Assembly (NCBI GenBank): GCA_037015955.1
Contig: CP143548.1
Span: 3,032,001 to 3,096,000 of the forward strand
Source: Lachnospiraceae bacterium JLR.KK008
GTDB taxonomy: Bacteria > Bacillota > Clostridia > Lachnospirales > Lachnospiraceae
Direction of reading: 5' to 3'
DNA length: 64,000 nucleotides
The notes under the pieces are model-generated. The model saw only the letters and a program-made list of their open reading frames with translations. It was not told the origin of the DNA and ran no database searches. Below, one piece after another: positions 34,046 to 43,415 of the stretch. Position 1 is the stretch's first letter. Every line of letters begins with the position of its first letter. A program made the translations under genes and the position numbers.

Positions 34046-34321
34046 TTATGCGTTAATCAGATCTTTTAATGCTTTACCGGCTTTGAATTTAGGAGCTTTG
34101 GAAGCCTCGATCTTCATCACTTCTCCGGTCTGAGGATTTCTTCCCTCTCTTGCAGCTCTCTCGGACACTTCAAATGTACCGAACCCAACCAGCTGAACTT
34201 TTTCTCCTTTTTTCAATTCCTCTGAAATAACATCAGTAAAAGCCTTTAATGCTTTTTCTGCATCCTTCTTAGAAAGTTCTGCCTGATCAGCAATCGCTGC
34301 AATTAATTCTGTTTTGTTCAT
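34046..34321 (-). CDS. hup: HU family DNA-binding protein
   Basis: 91 aa histone-like protein. '[20 protein letters not shown]' start and the DNA-binding arm signature '[22 protein letters not shown]', ending '[14 protein letters not shown]'. Very strong ribosome site AGAGGAGGAG and its own consensus promoter (34395-34423) suggest high expression. Confidence 0.97.
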   Translation of the reverse strand: MNKTELIAAIADQAELSKKDAEKALKAFTDVISEELKKGEKVQLVGFGTFEVSERAAREGRNPQTGEVMKIEASKAPKFKAGKALKDLINA

Positions 34322-34394
34322 TCCGAACTCCTCCTCTTAATTGAGTTTATATGTTTGTGTATCCGGACGTTTCCTCTCGGAAAGCCTATATATA

Positions 34395-34423
34395 TTTATA
34401 GACATATTTCCATTGTTTGTCAA
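34395..34423 (-). promoter_or_regulatory. Sigma-A promoter of hup
   Basis: Minus strand: a perfect TTGACA (34423-34418), a 17-bp spacer and TATAAA (34400-34395), about 75 bp before the hup start. The leader can form a TTTCC/GGAAA hairpin. Confidence 0.8.
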
Positions 34424-34426
34424 GAA

Positions 34427-35140
34427 TTATTCATGTGCAGGCTCGAAAAACTCCACTTTTTCCACGATTCTATCCGCCAGTATCTGCTCCGGCGCCAGCC
34501 TCTTTCTGTAGGCAAATTCAGACAGCAGCCAGAGCATATCGGCAAACATTTCCTCCACACACTTCTGTCCGCCTTCCTCATCCGCCGCCTTTAATTTGGC
34601 CAAAACAGACTCCATGCGTTCCCAGAACGTCTCCGCCTGCTCATGCAGACCATAGAGCTTGTCCGCTTTTTTGATAACTTTACAGGCTCTTGCAAGCGCC
34701 GGAAGCTCCTCCGGGATTTCCCGCAGCGGTGAGGCAATCCAGCTCTTGCCCTCTTTTTCTTTTTTCTTGATCGCTTCCCAGCTCGAGAGCGCCTGTTCCG
34801 CATTTTCCGCCTGAATTGTGCCGAACACATGCGGGTGACGCCGGATCATCTTTTGCGACACTTCCTCTATCACATCACCTATCGTGAACAGACCTTCTTC
34901 CTCAGCGATCACGCTGTGCATCACTGCCTGCAATAAAATATCGCCGAGCTCTTCTCTCATATTTTCCGCATCGCCCGTTTTTTCATAAATGCGAATCGCC
35001 GCCAGTAGTTCTGCCGCCTCCTCTGTCATACACGGTTTTAAACTTTCATGAGTCTGTTCCCTGTCCCAGGGACAGCCATTTTCAGCACGAAGCGCTCTGA
35101 TTAATTGTACAAATTCTGTGAAAGTATGTTGTCTGTCCAT
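34427..35140 (-). CDS. mazG: Nucleoside triphosphate pyrophosphohydrolase MazG
   Basis: 237 aa NTP-to-NMP hydrolase that cleanses aberrant nucleotides. The N-terminal MazG domain has 'LRAENGCPWDREQTHESLKP' and the metal-binding 'EEAAELLAAI' and 'EELGDILLQAVMHS' motifs. A second MazG-like half follows ('DADKLYGLHEQ'-like text, 'ADMLWLLSEFAYR'). The ATG at 35140 lies within the end of the lipoprotein gene (40-bp overlap), indicating coupling. Confidence 0.93.
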   Translation of the reverse strand: MDRQHTFTEFVQLIRALRAENGCPWDREQTHESLKPCMTEEAAELLAAIRIYEKTGDAENMREELGDILLQAVMHSVIAEEEGLFTIGDVIEEVSQKMIRRHPHVFGTIQAENAEQALSSWEAIKKKEKEGKSWIASPLREIPEELPALARACKVIKKADKLYGLHEQAETFWERMESVLAKLKAADEEGGQKCVEEMFADMLWLLSEFAYRKRLAPEQILADRIVEKVEFFEPAHE

Positions 35141-36633
35141 GCTCCGTCTCCTAATCCTAATGTATTTAAATCAGGCTCGACTTTCCTGACAAGCTCAGAA
35201 AAAGAAAGTTCCATATCCTTTTGTTCTTCATCGACCTGTATCGTATAGCTTCTTGTCTGATAACCATTCCTGCGCAGAGAAATCACATGGCTGCCCGCTT
35301 TCTTGGGGAAGCTGACCGGAGCAAGCCCGACATAGTTACCGTCTACATACACCTCAGCATCTCTGGGGGCGTTGACCTTCACATTCCATGTCCCGTTTCC
35401 TGCGCTTACCTCTCCCGCCGGCTCCATATCCGGTATTTCTTCTTCCCTCCCGGTATCGCCTTCACCGGGCTCCAGCGGCAGATTTTCATAAGCCTCATAG
35501 TTGTCCGTATCTTCCTCATCAAGATCTTCGTCGCCCATATCTTCGTCTATCTCTTCCTCATCGTCCTCTTTGTCGCTTTCCACACCTTCGCCATCCTTTT
35601 CCATCTCCACGTTCAGATTGGCATTTTCCTGCCCTACTTTCAGATATTGGCTGATCGTTTCGTACCCTTCCGCCTTGACGATCATCTGATGCACCCCGTA
35701 TTCCAGCGTCACATAAGTGGAAGTGTCTATCTTCTCCCCATCGATATAGACACTGGCATCCGCCGGCGTGAGTGTGAAAAACACATTGCCTGTCTTTACT
35801 TCCTCTCCTTTGAGATCAGAAATGTCCAGCACCGTTTCTTCGTCTCTGTAGACGACCGTCTCTTTGCTGCCTCCATGGATTCCGTTGCGCACAACGACAG
35901 TGTAAGCGCCTTCCGGTACGGTGAGCATCATATCCTGTGTAATCTTCTGCACCATTTTCTGTCCGACTTCGATAAAACCATCAACGAAATATTCGGTTCC
36001 TGTCAATCGCAAATACCCATGTCCTTTTTCCACCTGGATACTGTAGATCGTATTTTCAATCCCCTTGACAGACAGTACATCTCTTTCGTTCAGATCTGTC
36101 AGCTCGATCTCTTCCCCCTCCGACAGAAGAACCATCCGTTCTGCCAGTGTATACACTTCTCCGTTAAACGTAAGCTGTCCTCTCACCTGATTCATCTCAA
36201 ATCCCGATGGTGTCTCCGCCTCCCACGCGGACGGCGAGATCGCAACGGAAACACACCGCTTCGGAATATGCTGAAAATTCACATCGACAATGTCTCCGGG
36301 AGACAGTTGGGCCACAGACATCGCCTGCCCATATTTATCTGTAATCACCGTTGTTCCGTCATAGTACAGAGTATAATTTTTGTTGACGATCCGGTTGAGA
36401 AATGTGATCTTGTGGTCTGCTTCGGATACTTTGACGACCACTGCCGTATCCTTGGAATCATACTCTCCCCGCTCCATGACACGAAAGCCCGTATCCGCAT
36501 TTTCCGTCTTTGCCGCTTCCCCGGTTCCGCCCTTCAGGAAATCAATATTGACGCCGCCTGCGCTTCCGCACCCTGACAGCGCCAGCAAACTGAGCACAAA
36601 CAGTGCCATAATTATACTCCATCGTTTTTTCAT
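35101..36633 (-). CDS. PEGA-domain lipoprotein
   Basis: 510 aa, exported and lipid-anchored: signal peptide with lipobox 'LLALSGC' (Cys ~22). A large beta-rich central part is followed by two PEGA repeats, one at ~290-350 ('TPADASVYIDGEKID') and one at ~420-490 ('APRDAEVYVDGNYVGLAPVSF'). They are separated by a ~70-residue Asp/Glu-rich linker. PEGA domains are found in surface proteins and may bind cell-wall or protein partners; the role here is unknown. AAGGATAGAG precedes the ATG. Confidence 0.82.
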   Translation of the reverse strand: MKKRWSIIMALFVLSLLALSGCGSAGGVNIDFLKGGTGEAAKTENADTGFRVMERGEYDSKDTAVVVKVSEADHKITFLNRIVNKNYTLYYDGTTVITDKYGQAMSVAQLSPGDIVDVNFQHIPKRCVSVAISPSAWEAETPSGFEMNQVRGQLTFNGEVYTLAERMVLLSEGEEIELTDLNERDVLSVKGIENTIYSIQVEKGHGYLRLTGTEYFVDGFIEVGQKMVQKITQDMMLTVPEGAYTVVVRNGIHGGSKETVVYRDEETVLDISDLKGEEVKTGNVFFTLTPADASVYIDGEKIDTSTYVTLEYGVHQMIVKAEGYETISQYLKVGQENANLNVEMEKDGEGVESDKEDDEEEIDEDMGDEDLDEEDTDNYEAYENLPLEPGEGDTGREEEIPDMEPAGEVSAGNGTWNVKVNAPRDAEVYVDGNYVGLAPVSFPKKAGSHVISLRRNGYQTRSYTIQVDEEQKDMELSFSELVRKVEPDLNTLGLGDGAWTDNILSQNLYN

Positions 36634-36720
36634 TTCTCTATCCTTTGCTTTTCCTTCCCATTTGTCCCTAATTTATATCTTTCGCCTCTGTCCCCGCTTC
36701 TTCCTGCGCCGTTTTCCCTG

Positions 36721-37704
36721 TTACCCGGGCAACAACTCACGCAAAAACAGTTCCTTGTCTTTCTCCTGTCGAAGCAGCTTTTCAAATTTCTCCATATTTC
36801 TCCCGGGAATCCACGCCTTACCAGCGTTGAAATAAAAATTGACGATCTTCCAGAATTTCTCCGGATAGGCAAGGCGGTAATAAAGCTGCAATATTTCTTC
36901 TTTCTCCAGCGGATTTTCCTCCTGATATGCTTCAAGAAGACCCATGCCGACCGAAAGTCCCCAATTATTTTTCTCCAGCAGTTTTCTTAAAAACAGATAC
37001 AGATCCCGGACCTGACTGTCGCACACACATTTTTCAAAATTAATGACATGAATGCAGTTCTCCTCAAACAGCAGATTATGGTACTGATAATCCCCATGGC
37101 ACCATATCCCCTGTGCCGCTATTTTCTCATAAAAATCCGATTTCTGACACAACTGCCATTTTTCCGCTATTTCGAACGCTTTTTCCATATAGCGGTCATA
37201 ATATTTTAACAGATAGATCTCAAAATCATTTTTCTGGCTCTTCCCGCGCAGGAATCTGCGGACTTTTTTCAGTTCCCGGTTATGTTTTTCGTATTCTTTA
37301 TCCATCTGAGAGACGGACACAAACATTCCCGGCTCCACAGGCATACGCATCGCTTTATGCAGCCTGGCGAGAATGCGCATTGCTTCTCTGCATTCTTCAT
37401 GATCCCGCACACTGCACTCCCGGCCGCCAAAATAGGTCTTTACAAAATAAGTATTCTGGCTCTGGTCCTTTGTCCACAGCATGCCCTCTTTATTAGGAAG
37501 AATCTCTTCCACCGGAATGCCGCTTATATTCCGGACATGGGACAGCAATGTATTCTGCAGGATCAGTTTATCCGTAAACCCTGTATATTCTTTTAAGATC
37601 CGTATTCCTTCCGGCGTCTCAAAAAGAATGGATCCTCTGCCTTTCCATGTCCGAATCACTTCAAAATCATATTCCGAAAGCACGCTGATAGCTCTGTCAT
37701 TCAC
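36721..37704 (-). CDS. CotS-family spore coat protein / kinase-like phosphotransferase
   Basis: 327 aa protein with an aminoglycoside-phosphotransferase fold. 'WCHGDYQYHNLLFEENCIHVINFEKC' is the catalytic loop region; the metal-site Asp of the usual 'IDFE/D' is replaced by Asn ('VINFE'), as is common in CotS/YutH proteins. A Lys in 'RILKEYTGF' may bind ATP. Probably a sporulation protein in the coat. Start is GTG at 37704 with GGGGG upstream. Confidence 0.82.
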   Translation of the reverse strand: MNDRAISVLSEYDFEVIRTWKGRGSILFETPEGIRILKEYTGFTDKLILQNTLLSHVRNISGIPVEEILPNKEGMLWTKDQSQNTYFVKTYFGGRECSVRDHEECREAMRILARLHKAMRMPVEPGMFVSVSQMDKEYEKHNRELKKVRRFLRGKSQKNDFEIYLLKYYDRYMEKAFEIAEKWQLCQKSDFYEKIAAQGIWCHGDYQYHNLLFEENCIHVINFEKCVCDSQVRDLYLFLRKLLEKNNWGLSVGMGLLEAYQEENPLEKEEILQLYYRLAYPEKFWKIVNFYFNAGKAWIPGRNMEKFEKLLRQEKDKELFLRELLPG

Positions 37705-37764
37705 GTATATTCCCCCTAAGATTGGTCCTTACCTATCTTATGAGGCATGATTCGGAAAAATGCG

Positions 37765-39081
37765 CTAAATCTTTGTCAAAAGATATTCCTTTGTGTTACA
37801 TTCGGGATCTTCCAATACAAGGTCCAAAAGGCGCTGCAATGTATCGCCGATCTCTTTGCCTGGCTTCATACCGGCGGCAATCAGATCACGACCGCCCACT
37901 GCCAGGTCCTTCAGAGAGAGACATTGCCCCTGTTCCAGTACGTACCGGTAAATCTCTTCCAGATGCGTCAGTGTCTCCAGCTTCTCCTGTTCCAGATAAC
38001 CGCTCTGCGCCGCCACATCCGCCCTCTTTACCAAAAAGAGCAGCGGCATCAGCTCTGTCCCGATCCTGTTCGCCGCTCTGCGGATTCCTTTTTCTGACTC
38101 CGGCACGGGATAATCATGATATTGTACGAGCTTTGTCACTTTGTCTCTTGTATCGTTGTCAAACTTCAGCCGGCCAAGCACCGCCCCTGCAATCTCTGTG
38201 CCGACCGCTCCATGTCCTTTGAAATGGTCCATCCCGCTGTCATCTGTCGTGCGGACAGACGGCTTCCCCAGGTCATGAAAAAGCATTGTCAGCCGCAGTA
38301 TTTTGTCAGGTTCGATCGCCGCCATACTGTGCAGGATATGCTCGCCTACCGAATATTTATGATGCCGGTGATTTTGCGGCGTTTTCATAGCCGCATCAAA
38401 TTCCGGTAAAACAATCGCCGTAATACCGGTCTCATATGCCATGCGCAGGTATTCCGGATGAGAGGAAACCAGCAGCTTCACAAGCTCTGTCTGGATTCGC
38501 TCGGCGCTCACGTTTCGCAGATTGCCAGCCAGTTCCCTGATTGCTTCCTTAGTCTGTCGTTCCACCTCAAACCCAAGCTGCGCAGAAAAACGTACAGCCC
38601 GCATCATCCGCAGCGCATCTTCTTCAAATCGTTCCCTGGCGCTTCCGACACAGCGGATCATGCGTCCGTCCAGATCAGCCATCCCTCCGAAAATATCGAC
38701 CAATCCGTCCATATCATTATAGGCCATGGCATTAATTGTGAAATCTCTGCGCCGCAGGTCCTCTCTCAGACTCGCGGTAAACGTCACTTCAGTTGGATGC
38801 CTGCCGTCCTCATACGCTCCGTCAATCCGATAGGTCGTCACCTCAAAGCCTTCCTTTTGCAGCATCACTGTCACTGTGCCGTGTTGGATTCCGGTATCAA
38901 TTGTCCGTCGAAAAATCGCTTTCACTTCTTCCGGTCTGGCAGATGTCGTAATATCCCAGTCTTCCGGCATTCTGCCGAGCAGACAGTCACGCACACAACC
39001 ACCCACCGCATATGCTTCATATCCAGCTTGTTGTAATTTATTAAGGATAAATTTAACTTTTTCAGGACATTCTATTTTCAT
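37765..39081 (-). CDS. CCA tRNA nucleotidyltransferase with HD domain
   Basis: ~438 aa from the ATG at 39081 (MKIECPEKV, GGGAA upstream); an in-frame extension to 39192 lacks family similarity. The class II nucleotidyltransferase head has 'AYAVGGCVRDCLLGRMPEDWDITTSA' (GGxVRD and DxD), 'RRDFTINAMAYN' and 'RFEEDALRMMRAVRFSAQLG'. A C-terminal HD phosphohydrolase domain follows ('LTMLFHDLGKP'). It adds or repairs the 3'-CCA end of tRNAs. Confidence 0.94.
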   Translation of the reverse strand: MKIECPEKVKFILNKLQQAGYEAYAVGGCVRDCLLGRMPEDWDITTSARPEEVKAIFRRTIDTGIQHGTVTVMLQKEGFEVTTYRIDGAYEDGRHPTEVTFTASLREDLRRRDFTINAMAYNDMDGLVDIFGGMADLDGRMIRCVGSARERFEEDALRMMRAVRFSAQLGFEVERQTKEAIRELAGNLRNVSAERIQTELVKLLVSSHPEYLRMAYETGITAIVLPEFDAAMKTPQNHRHHKYSVGEHILHSMAAIEPDKILRLTMLFHDLGKPSVRTTDDSGMDHFKGHGAVGTEIAGAVLGRLKFDNDTRDKVTKLVQYHDYPVPESEKGIRRAANRIGTELMPLLFLVKRADVAAQSGYLEQEKLETLTHLEEIYRYVLEQGQCLSLKDLAVGGRDLIAAGMKPGKEIGDTLQRLLDLVLEDPECNTKEYLLTKI

Positions 39082-39243
39082 GCGTTGTTCCCTGCTTGTT
39101 TTATTTTTTTCCCGACAAAAAAATGGTATTCCTTCTTTATTATCATATCGCACCTGCGACATTTTGAACATACGGAATCTTTTTCCTGCCACACTGCCCG
39201 CCCTTGCATAAGCAGCCTATCCCTTATAAAGCCAATCAGCCGC

Positions 39244-39858
39244 CTAAAACAGCACCGGTAAAATACTGGCACCGGCGAGCAGTCCAATAACTGTCAGGAT
39301 CACCCCTGCTGCTGCCGCTCCGATTCTCGCATGTTTTTCGAGTACGGCGCCAGATTGCGGGTCATAATACAGGTTCATATGTTCCCCGGTCCGAAACGTG
39401 TGCTGTCCACTGGAATTAATGTTACATTTTCGTGTTTTTTCTACATTATTTAATCTATATTTAACTATCGGATAGTATGTAAACTTTGCTCCTCTGATGA
39501 TTTTCGTCTCCTGAGAAAGCTGACGCGAATCAATGGCAACAATCTCCGCATCGATCACTTGCAAATTCCGTCTCTTTAACGACACATAGTCTGCAATCAG
39601 GCTCACTCCGGCCCCGGCCAGTACAAGCGCCAGACAAAACATTGCCTGCACCTGTCTTCCAAGATTCTGCTCAAGTGCAAGAATGATCAGCAGCGCCCCT
39701 TCCACCATCATCATCCAGGGATGGAATAAAACTTCATCTCCATTCTCCGCAGAGTTTCCACTTTTACGTGTTCTGTTCCGCTTTCTCACCTGGCCGGACC
39801 CGACAAGAAAAATAACGATGCCCGGTATATATAAGAACAGTTGTGACAAATCTGTCAT
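39244..39858 (-). CDS. Membrane protein of unknown function (DUF3592-like)
   Basis: 204 aa from the ATG at 39858, chosen because GGAGGAAAAT lies directly upstream. Four membrane helices: ~7-22, ~50-68, ~73-95 and ~180-200. Between helices 3 and 4 lies a beta-rich, probably extracytoplasmic domain ('YYPIVKYRLNN', 'GEHMNLYYDP'), a pattern like DUF3592 proteins. No function can be given. Not clearly in an operon; the DeoR-type gene ends 14 bp upstream in the same direction. Confidence 0.7.
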   Translation of the reverse strand: MTDLSQLFLYIPGIVIFLVGSGQVRKRNRTRKSGNSAENGDEVLFHPWMMMVEGALLIILALEQNLGRQVQAMFCLALVLAGAGVSLIADYVSLKRRNLQVIDAEIVAIDSRQLSQETKIIRGAKFTYYPIVKYRLNNVEKTRKCNINSSGQHTFRTGEHMNLYYDPQSGAVLEKHARIGAAAAGVILTVIGLLAGASILPVLF

Positions 39859-39872
39859 ATTTTCCTCCATAT

Positions 39873-40652
39873 CTATTTGGTGGGGACAAGAATAACCTTA
39901 ATCCCATACCGCCGGAGTTTCTCAACAACGATCATACTGGCATTATCATCGGTAATCAGCGTGCATGGACAGTCATAGGCGCAGCTTCCATACGTATTTT
40001 CCAAAGTTTCCCGTTTCTGGATCTTCGTGTGATCCGCCAGTATATACAGTTCCTTGCTCGTACGGCTTATCATCGCCTCATTAATGCCGATTTCCGTAGG
40101 AATATCATACCTGAATTCCCCGTCTTCATAGACTGCCGCACAGCCAAGGAACGTTTTGTCTGCGGTCATCGACAGGAGATTGCGCATCACATATTCTCCT
40201 ACCATCACATTGCTGCGCACTTCTCCCCCGGTAAAGCGGATTGTCACATCCTCCGGATATTTCGCACCGATCCCCCAGCAGTTATTTGTGTATACAGATA
40301 CCTTTTTACCCACTACAAATCGCAGCATGTTCAGAGCAGTCCGGCTGCCATTGATAAACAGCGTGTCCCCGTCATCAATAAAGCGGGAAGCATACTCGGA
40401 TATTTTGTCTCTGCACATGGCGATCTTTTCGTCCTGAGAGATCATCGCGTGAGCTTTCTCAATCGAAACCGCTCCTCCGTGAACCCGTGAAAGCAGCTTC
40501 TCCTGCTCCAAAAGCTGCAGATCGCGCCGCACGGTCATCAGAGAGATCTGAAACGTCTTTGCGAGTTCCTCCACTTTGACTTCACCGCGTTCACGAACCA
40601 GATTCAGGATCCGCAACTGACGTTCATCGACAGCTTTTCGATTGTTCTTCAT
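39873..40652 (-). CDS. DeoR/GlpR-family transcriptional regulator
   Basis: ~259 aa. N-terminal DeoR helix-turn-helix ('RQLRILNLVRERGEVKVEELAKTFQISLMTVRRDL', recognition helix SLMTVRRDL) and a C-terminal sugar-phosphate-sensing domain with 'DDGDTLFINGSRTAL' and 'LADHTKI'. The ATG at 40652 has AAAGGAG at good spacing. It is the nearest regulator to the ascorbate genes, and the repeated TGTTCGT sites in the ula divergent region are of DeoR type, so it may be their UlaR-like repressor. A HAD gene and a terminator lie between. Confidence 0.85.
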   Translation of the reverse strand: MKNNRKAVDERQLRILNLVRERGEVKVEELAKTFQISLMTVRRDLQLLEQEKLLSRVHGGAVSIEKAHAMISQDEKIAMCRDKISEYASRFIDDGDTLFINGSRTALNMLRFVVGKKVSVYTNNCWGIGAKYPEDVTIRFTGGEVRSNVMVGEYVMRNLLSMTADKTFLGCAAVYEDGEFRYDIPTEIGINEAMISRTSKELYILADHTKIQKRETLENTYGSCAYDCPCTLITDDNASMIVVEKLRRYGIKVILVPTK

Positions 40653-40696
40653 AATCATGATCTCCTTTAATATCGCTTCCTAAATTATCATTATCA

Positions 40697-41380
40697 TCAT
40701 TCTGAAATGATGTCTAATATCTCCAAAAAATGATGAATCTGTCTGACACATGCCCCCGCCTCATATCCCTGCGGTCGATACCAGACAGCCTGCAGCCCGG
40801 CCTTTTCGGCGCCAAGCACATCTTTTTCCAGATTGTCTCCGACAAACAGGCATTCTTCTTTTCCGCATCCCGCTTTGTCTACACACTGCGCAAAGAAAAC
40901 CGGATCAGGTTTTTCGGCGCCCACCTCTTCACTGGACACCATAAAATCAATATCAGAGAGCAGCCCCAGTTTTTCCAGTTTACGAAACTGTGTGAACGCA
41001 GTCATGTCTGTGCCGATGCCGATCCGTACTCCTCTCTGCCTGAGTCCTCGCATCGCTTCCGGAGCTCCCGCAGACACTTCTGCCTTTTCGATCAGCGTAT
41101 CCCAGTAAATATGACTCATCTCCAGCACATGCGGGTGCAATGGCAGACCTCTGCGCTCGAGCATGTTCTGATAGCGTATGGTGCGGTTATGCACCGCCGC
41201 CACCTCTCCCATCCTCTCTTTCAGTTCCGCTCCTGTTTCTCTGTGCAGTCCGGAAAATTCTTCCGCAGACAGTCCCAGCTCACGCTCCGCATATTCCGTC
41301 AATTTTGCAAATGCCGCTGTATGTGCCTTATCATAACTATAGAGCGTATTGTCTATATCAAAAACTACCGTTTTTATCAT
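40697..41380 (-). CDS. HAD-IA family hydrolase
   Basis: 227 aa. 'TVVFDIDNTLYSYDKAH' (motif I with both catalytic Asp), 'GIGTDMTAFTQ' (motif II region), 'GAEKPDPVFFAQ' (motif III Lys) and 'LFVGDNLEKDVLGAEKAGL' (motif IV) make it a complete phosphatase-type HAD, similar to YjjG/pyrimidine 5'-nucleotidases or 2-haloacid-type enzymes. Substrate unknown. It follows the ula terminator. Confidence 0.85.
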   Translation of the reverse strand: MIKTVVFDIDNTLYSYDKAHTAAFAKLTEYAERELGLSAEEFSGLHRETGAELKERMGEVAAVHNRTIRYQNMLERRGLPLHPHVLEMSHIYWDTLIEKAEVSAGAPEAMRGLRQRGVRIGIGTDMTAFTQFRKLEKLGLLSDIDFMVSSEEVGAEKPDPVFFAQCVDKAGCGKEECLFVGDNLEKDVLGAEKAGLQAVWYRPQGYEAGACVRQIHHFLEILDIISE

Positions 41381-41425
41381 ATTATCTCAAACTCCTATTT
41401 GCGTCAATCAAAAAGCAATGGCAAA

Positions 41426-41467
41426 AACCGGGCCCGGAATATATCTCATATATCACCGGGTCCGGTT
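41426..41467 (-). terminator. Rho-independent terminator of the ulaGCAB operon
   Basis: AACCGGGCCCGG (41426-41437) pairs with CCGGGTCCGGTT (41456-41467), one G-U pair. A T5 run follows on the minus strand. It lies 52 bp after the ulaB stop. Confidence 0.85.
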
Positions 41468-41518
41468 CTCCTCATCCTGATTTTGACTTATCATCTGTGA
41501 TAAGTAACGATTGTGTAA

Positions 41519-41827
41519 CTAGTCCAATAATCCGGCTTCTTTCAAACCACTTTCGATCTCCGGCGCAGACATGACATTTTTCAGAGGAATCAACACAGTA
41601 CCGTTTTTCTCCACACCGTCGAATGTCTTTGCGAATGTACGCGCACAGAAAACGACATCATAACTGCGGGATGCTGTCTTTCCTTCCGACACCGGACAAT
41701 GACGAAGCTCCGCCGGTTTGATCCCATATTTTGTCAGTACCTTCTTGATCGCATTCTCCATCATCAGTGAAGAACCCGCACCGTTCGCGCAGCAAGCTAA
41801 AATCTTTTTTCCGTCTAATTTTGCCAT
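41519..41827 (-). CDS. ulaB: PTS ascorbate-type EIIB
   Basis: 102 aa. 'KILACCANGAGSSLMMENAIKKVL' contains the phosphorylated Cys of the EIIB active loop at residues ~11-12. 'YDVVFCARTFAKTF' and 'PLKNVMSAPEIESGL' fit UlaB/SgaB. It passes phosphate from UlaC to L-ascorbate carried by UlaA. Last gene of the minus-strand ula operon, before a strong terminator. Confidence 0.93.
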   Translation of the reverse strand: MAKLDGKKILACCANGAGSSLMMENAIKKVLTKYGIKPAELRHCPVSEGKTASRSYDVVFCARTFAKTFDGVEKNGTVLIPLKNVMSAPEIESGLKEAGLLD

Positions 41828-41880
41828 AACACCCGTTTCCTTTCATTTATTAATTAATTTTAAATTTAATATTTTTATTT

Positions 41881-43380
41881 TCAACCCTCTACTGATTGTT
41901 TCGCCTTGCGCTCCGCGTATGCTTCGTAATTTTCTGTGATCAGGAAATAACCTTCCGGGTCCATACGGTATTCGATCTGCGGAATCGCAAGCAGTACGAT
42001 AACAACGATCGCAACGCCGATATAGCCAAGGTAACGCATGATTACCGTAAATGCCGGCCATACCGTATCCCAGTCAAACATGCCCAGGTACCCGCCATAA
42101 GAAGCCAGACCTACCCAGCCGGCAATAAGCGCAGCTCCGAACACCTGGATCATACCGGCAAAAAACGGAATCGTCAGGCAGGCTTTCAGGCCACCCTTCT
42201 CATTTGCCACAAGCCCCATCGTCGCATTGTCAAAAAATACCGGCACAAACCCACAGATAATGATCGTCGGAGAACCGATGACGATCAGAACGATGATCGC
42301 GATAATCTGCCCCACGAGACCTGCCAGAAAACCAAAGGTAACTGCATTGGAATCACCAAAGCCAAAGCAGACCGCGCAATCCACACCCGGAATAGAGTCC
42401 GGAAGCAGTTTGTCCGCAATCCCCTGGAAGGACGCTGTCAGCTCCGTCACGAACGTCCGCACACCGAGCTGTAAAACTGCCAGATAGACTGCAAAGTTCA
42501 GCGACGTATTGAAGCAATAAAATACAAAGTTCTCGCCTTCTGTTGTCGCACCTGATTCTACAAAGAAAGGTTTCCCAATGATCGCCATAATGATTCCGAA
42601 AAATACCGTCATCAAAATAGCGGTGCAGACCATGTTTTCATTGAAAATCGAGAAGAAACCAGGCATCTCCATCTCCCCGACTTTTTTGATTTTACGCTTT
42701 CCGTCCTTTTCCCCGAACAATTTATCTGACAGGAAATATGCCAGCCGGATTCCGAACATCTGCTGATGAGCGATTGCAAAACCGGCGCCCTCACTCAATT
42801 CCTGCATCGGCTTTACAGTCAGGTTGGAACCTACCGCCCAATACGCGCCAAGAATGACCGACATCACGATCATCAGAGCGATATTGTTCTGTAAAAGTCC
42901 CGGCAGCGCAAACATAATCAGCCAATATGCGGTCGCTGCCTGCTGCACCTGTACGTGGCCTGTCGTAAACAGGGTACGACATTTTGTTATCTTATTAAAA
43001 CGCACGAGCAAAATATTGACAATAAACGCGATGAGCAGCAATGTCATCGCCTGCGAAAAGCCCTTGCCAAACACTTCTTCCACACCGGCTGTCACCGCAT
43101 TCTGTCCATAATACGGATCAATCACACACGCCGTAAGGTTAAAACGATCCTTGAGTCCCGCCAGTATCGGGCGGAATGTGCTTGTCAGGCCGCCGGACCC
43201 GGCATTGAGAATCAGCATACCGATAATCGCCTTCAGTGTCCCGGCCACCGTATCGTACCACTTCTTCCCCATCAGGCAATAGCCAAGCAGAGTCAGAAAC
43301 CCAACCATATAAGGCGCTTTCTGCAAAATATAGGTGGCAAAAAAAGTCCAAATCGCATTCAATATATCTAATACTACCAT
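41881..43380 (-). CDS. ulaA: PTS L-ascorbate-specific EIIC permease
   Basis: 499 aa integral membrane transporter with about 10-11 hydrophobic segments. 'LNAGSGGLTSTFRPILAGL' and 'LFTTGHVQVQQAATAYWL' are the substrate-site signatures of UlaA, which imports L-ascorbate as its 6-phosphate. AAGGAGGAGG precedes the ATG. Lies between ulaC and ulaB. Confidence 0.95.
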   Translation of the reverse strand: MVVLDILNAIWTFFATYILQKAPYMVGFLTLLGYCLMGKKWYDTVAGTLKAIIGMLILNAGSGGLTSTFRPILAGLKDRFNLTACVIDPYYGQNAVTAGVEEVFGKGFSQAMTLLLIAFIVNILLVRFNKITKCRTLFTTGHVQVQQAATAYWLIMFALPGLLQNNIALMIVMSVILGAYWAVGSNLTVKPMQELSEGAGFAIAHQQMFGIRLAYFLSDKLFGEKDGKRKIKKVGEMEMPGFFSIFNENMVCTAILMTVFFGIIMAIIGKPFFVESGATTEGENFVFYCFNTSLNFAVYLAVLQLGVRTFVTELTASFQGIADKLLPDSIPGVDCAVCFGFGDSNAVTFGFLAGLVGQIIAIIVLIVIGSPTIIICGFVPVFFDNATMGLVANEKGGLKACLTIPFFAGMIQVFGAALIAGWVGLASYGGYLGMFDWDTVWPAFTVIMRYLGYIGVAIVVIVLLAIPQIEYRMDPEGYFLITENYEAYAERKAKQSVEG

Positions 43381-43415
43381 AATCCTCCTCCTTTTTCACC
43401 TGATAGCCGGAGCTA

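Noticed and set aside
35221-36576. 451-codon plus-strand frame opposite the PEGA lipoprotein
   Set aside because: Shadow; the minus frame has a lipobox and two PEGA domains.
39082-39192. N-terminal extension of the CCA-adding enzyme
   Set aside because: The 37 extra residues lack family similarity, and the ATG at 39081 has a ribosome site.
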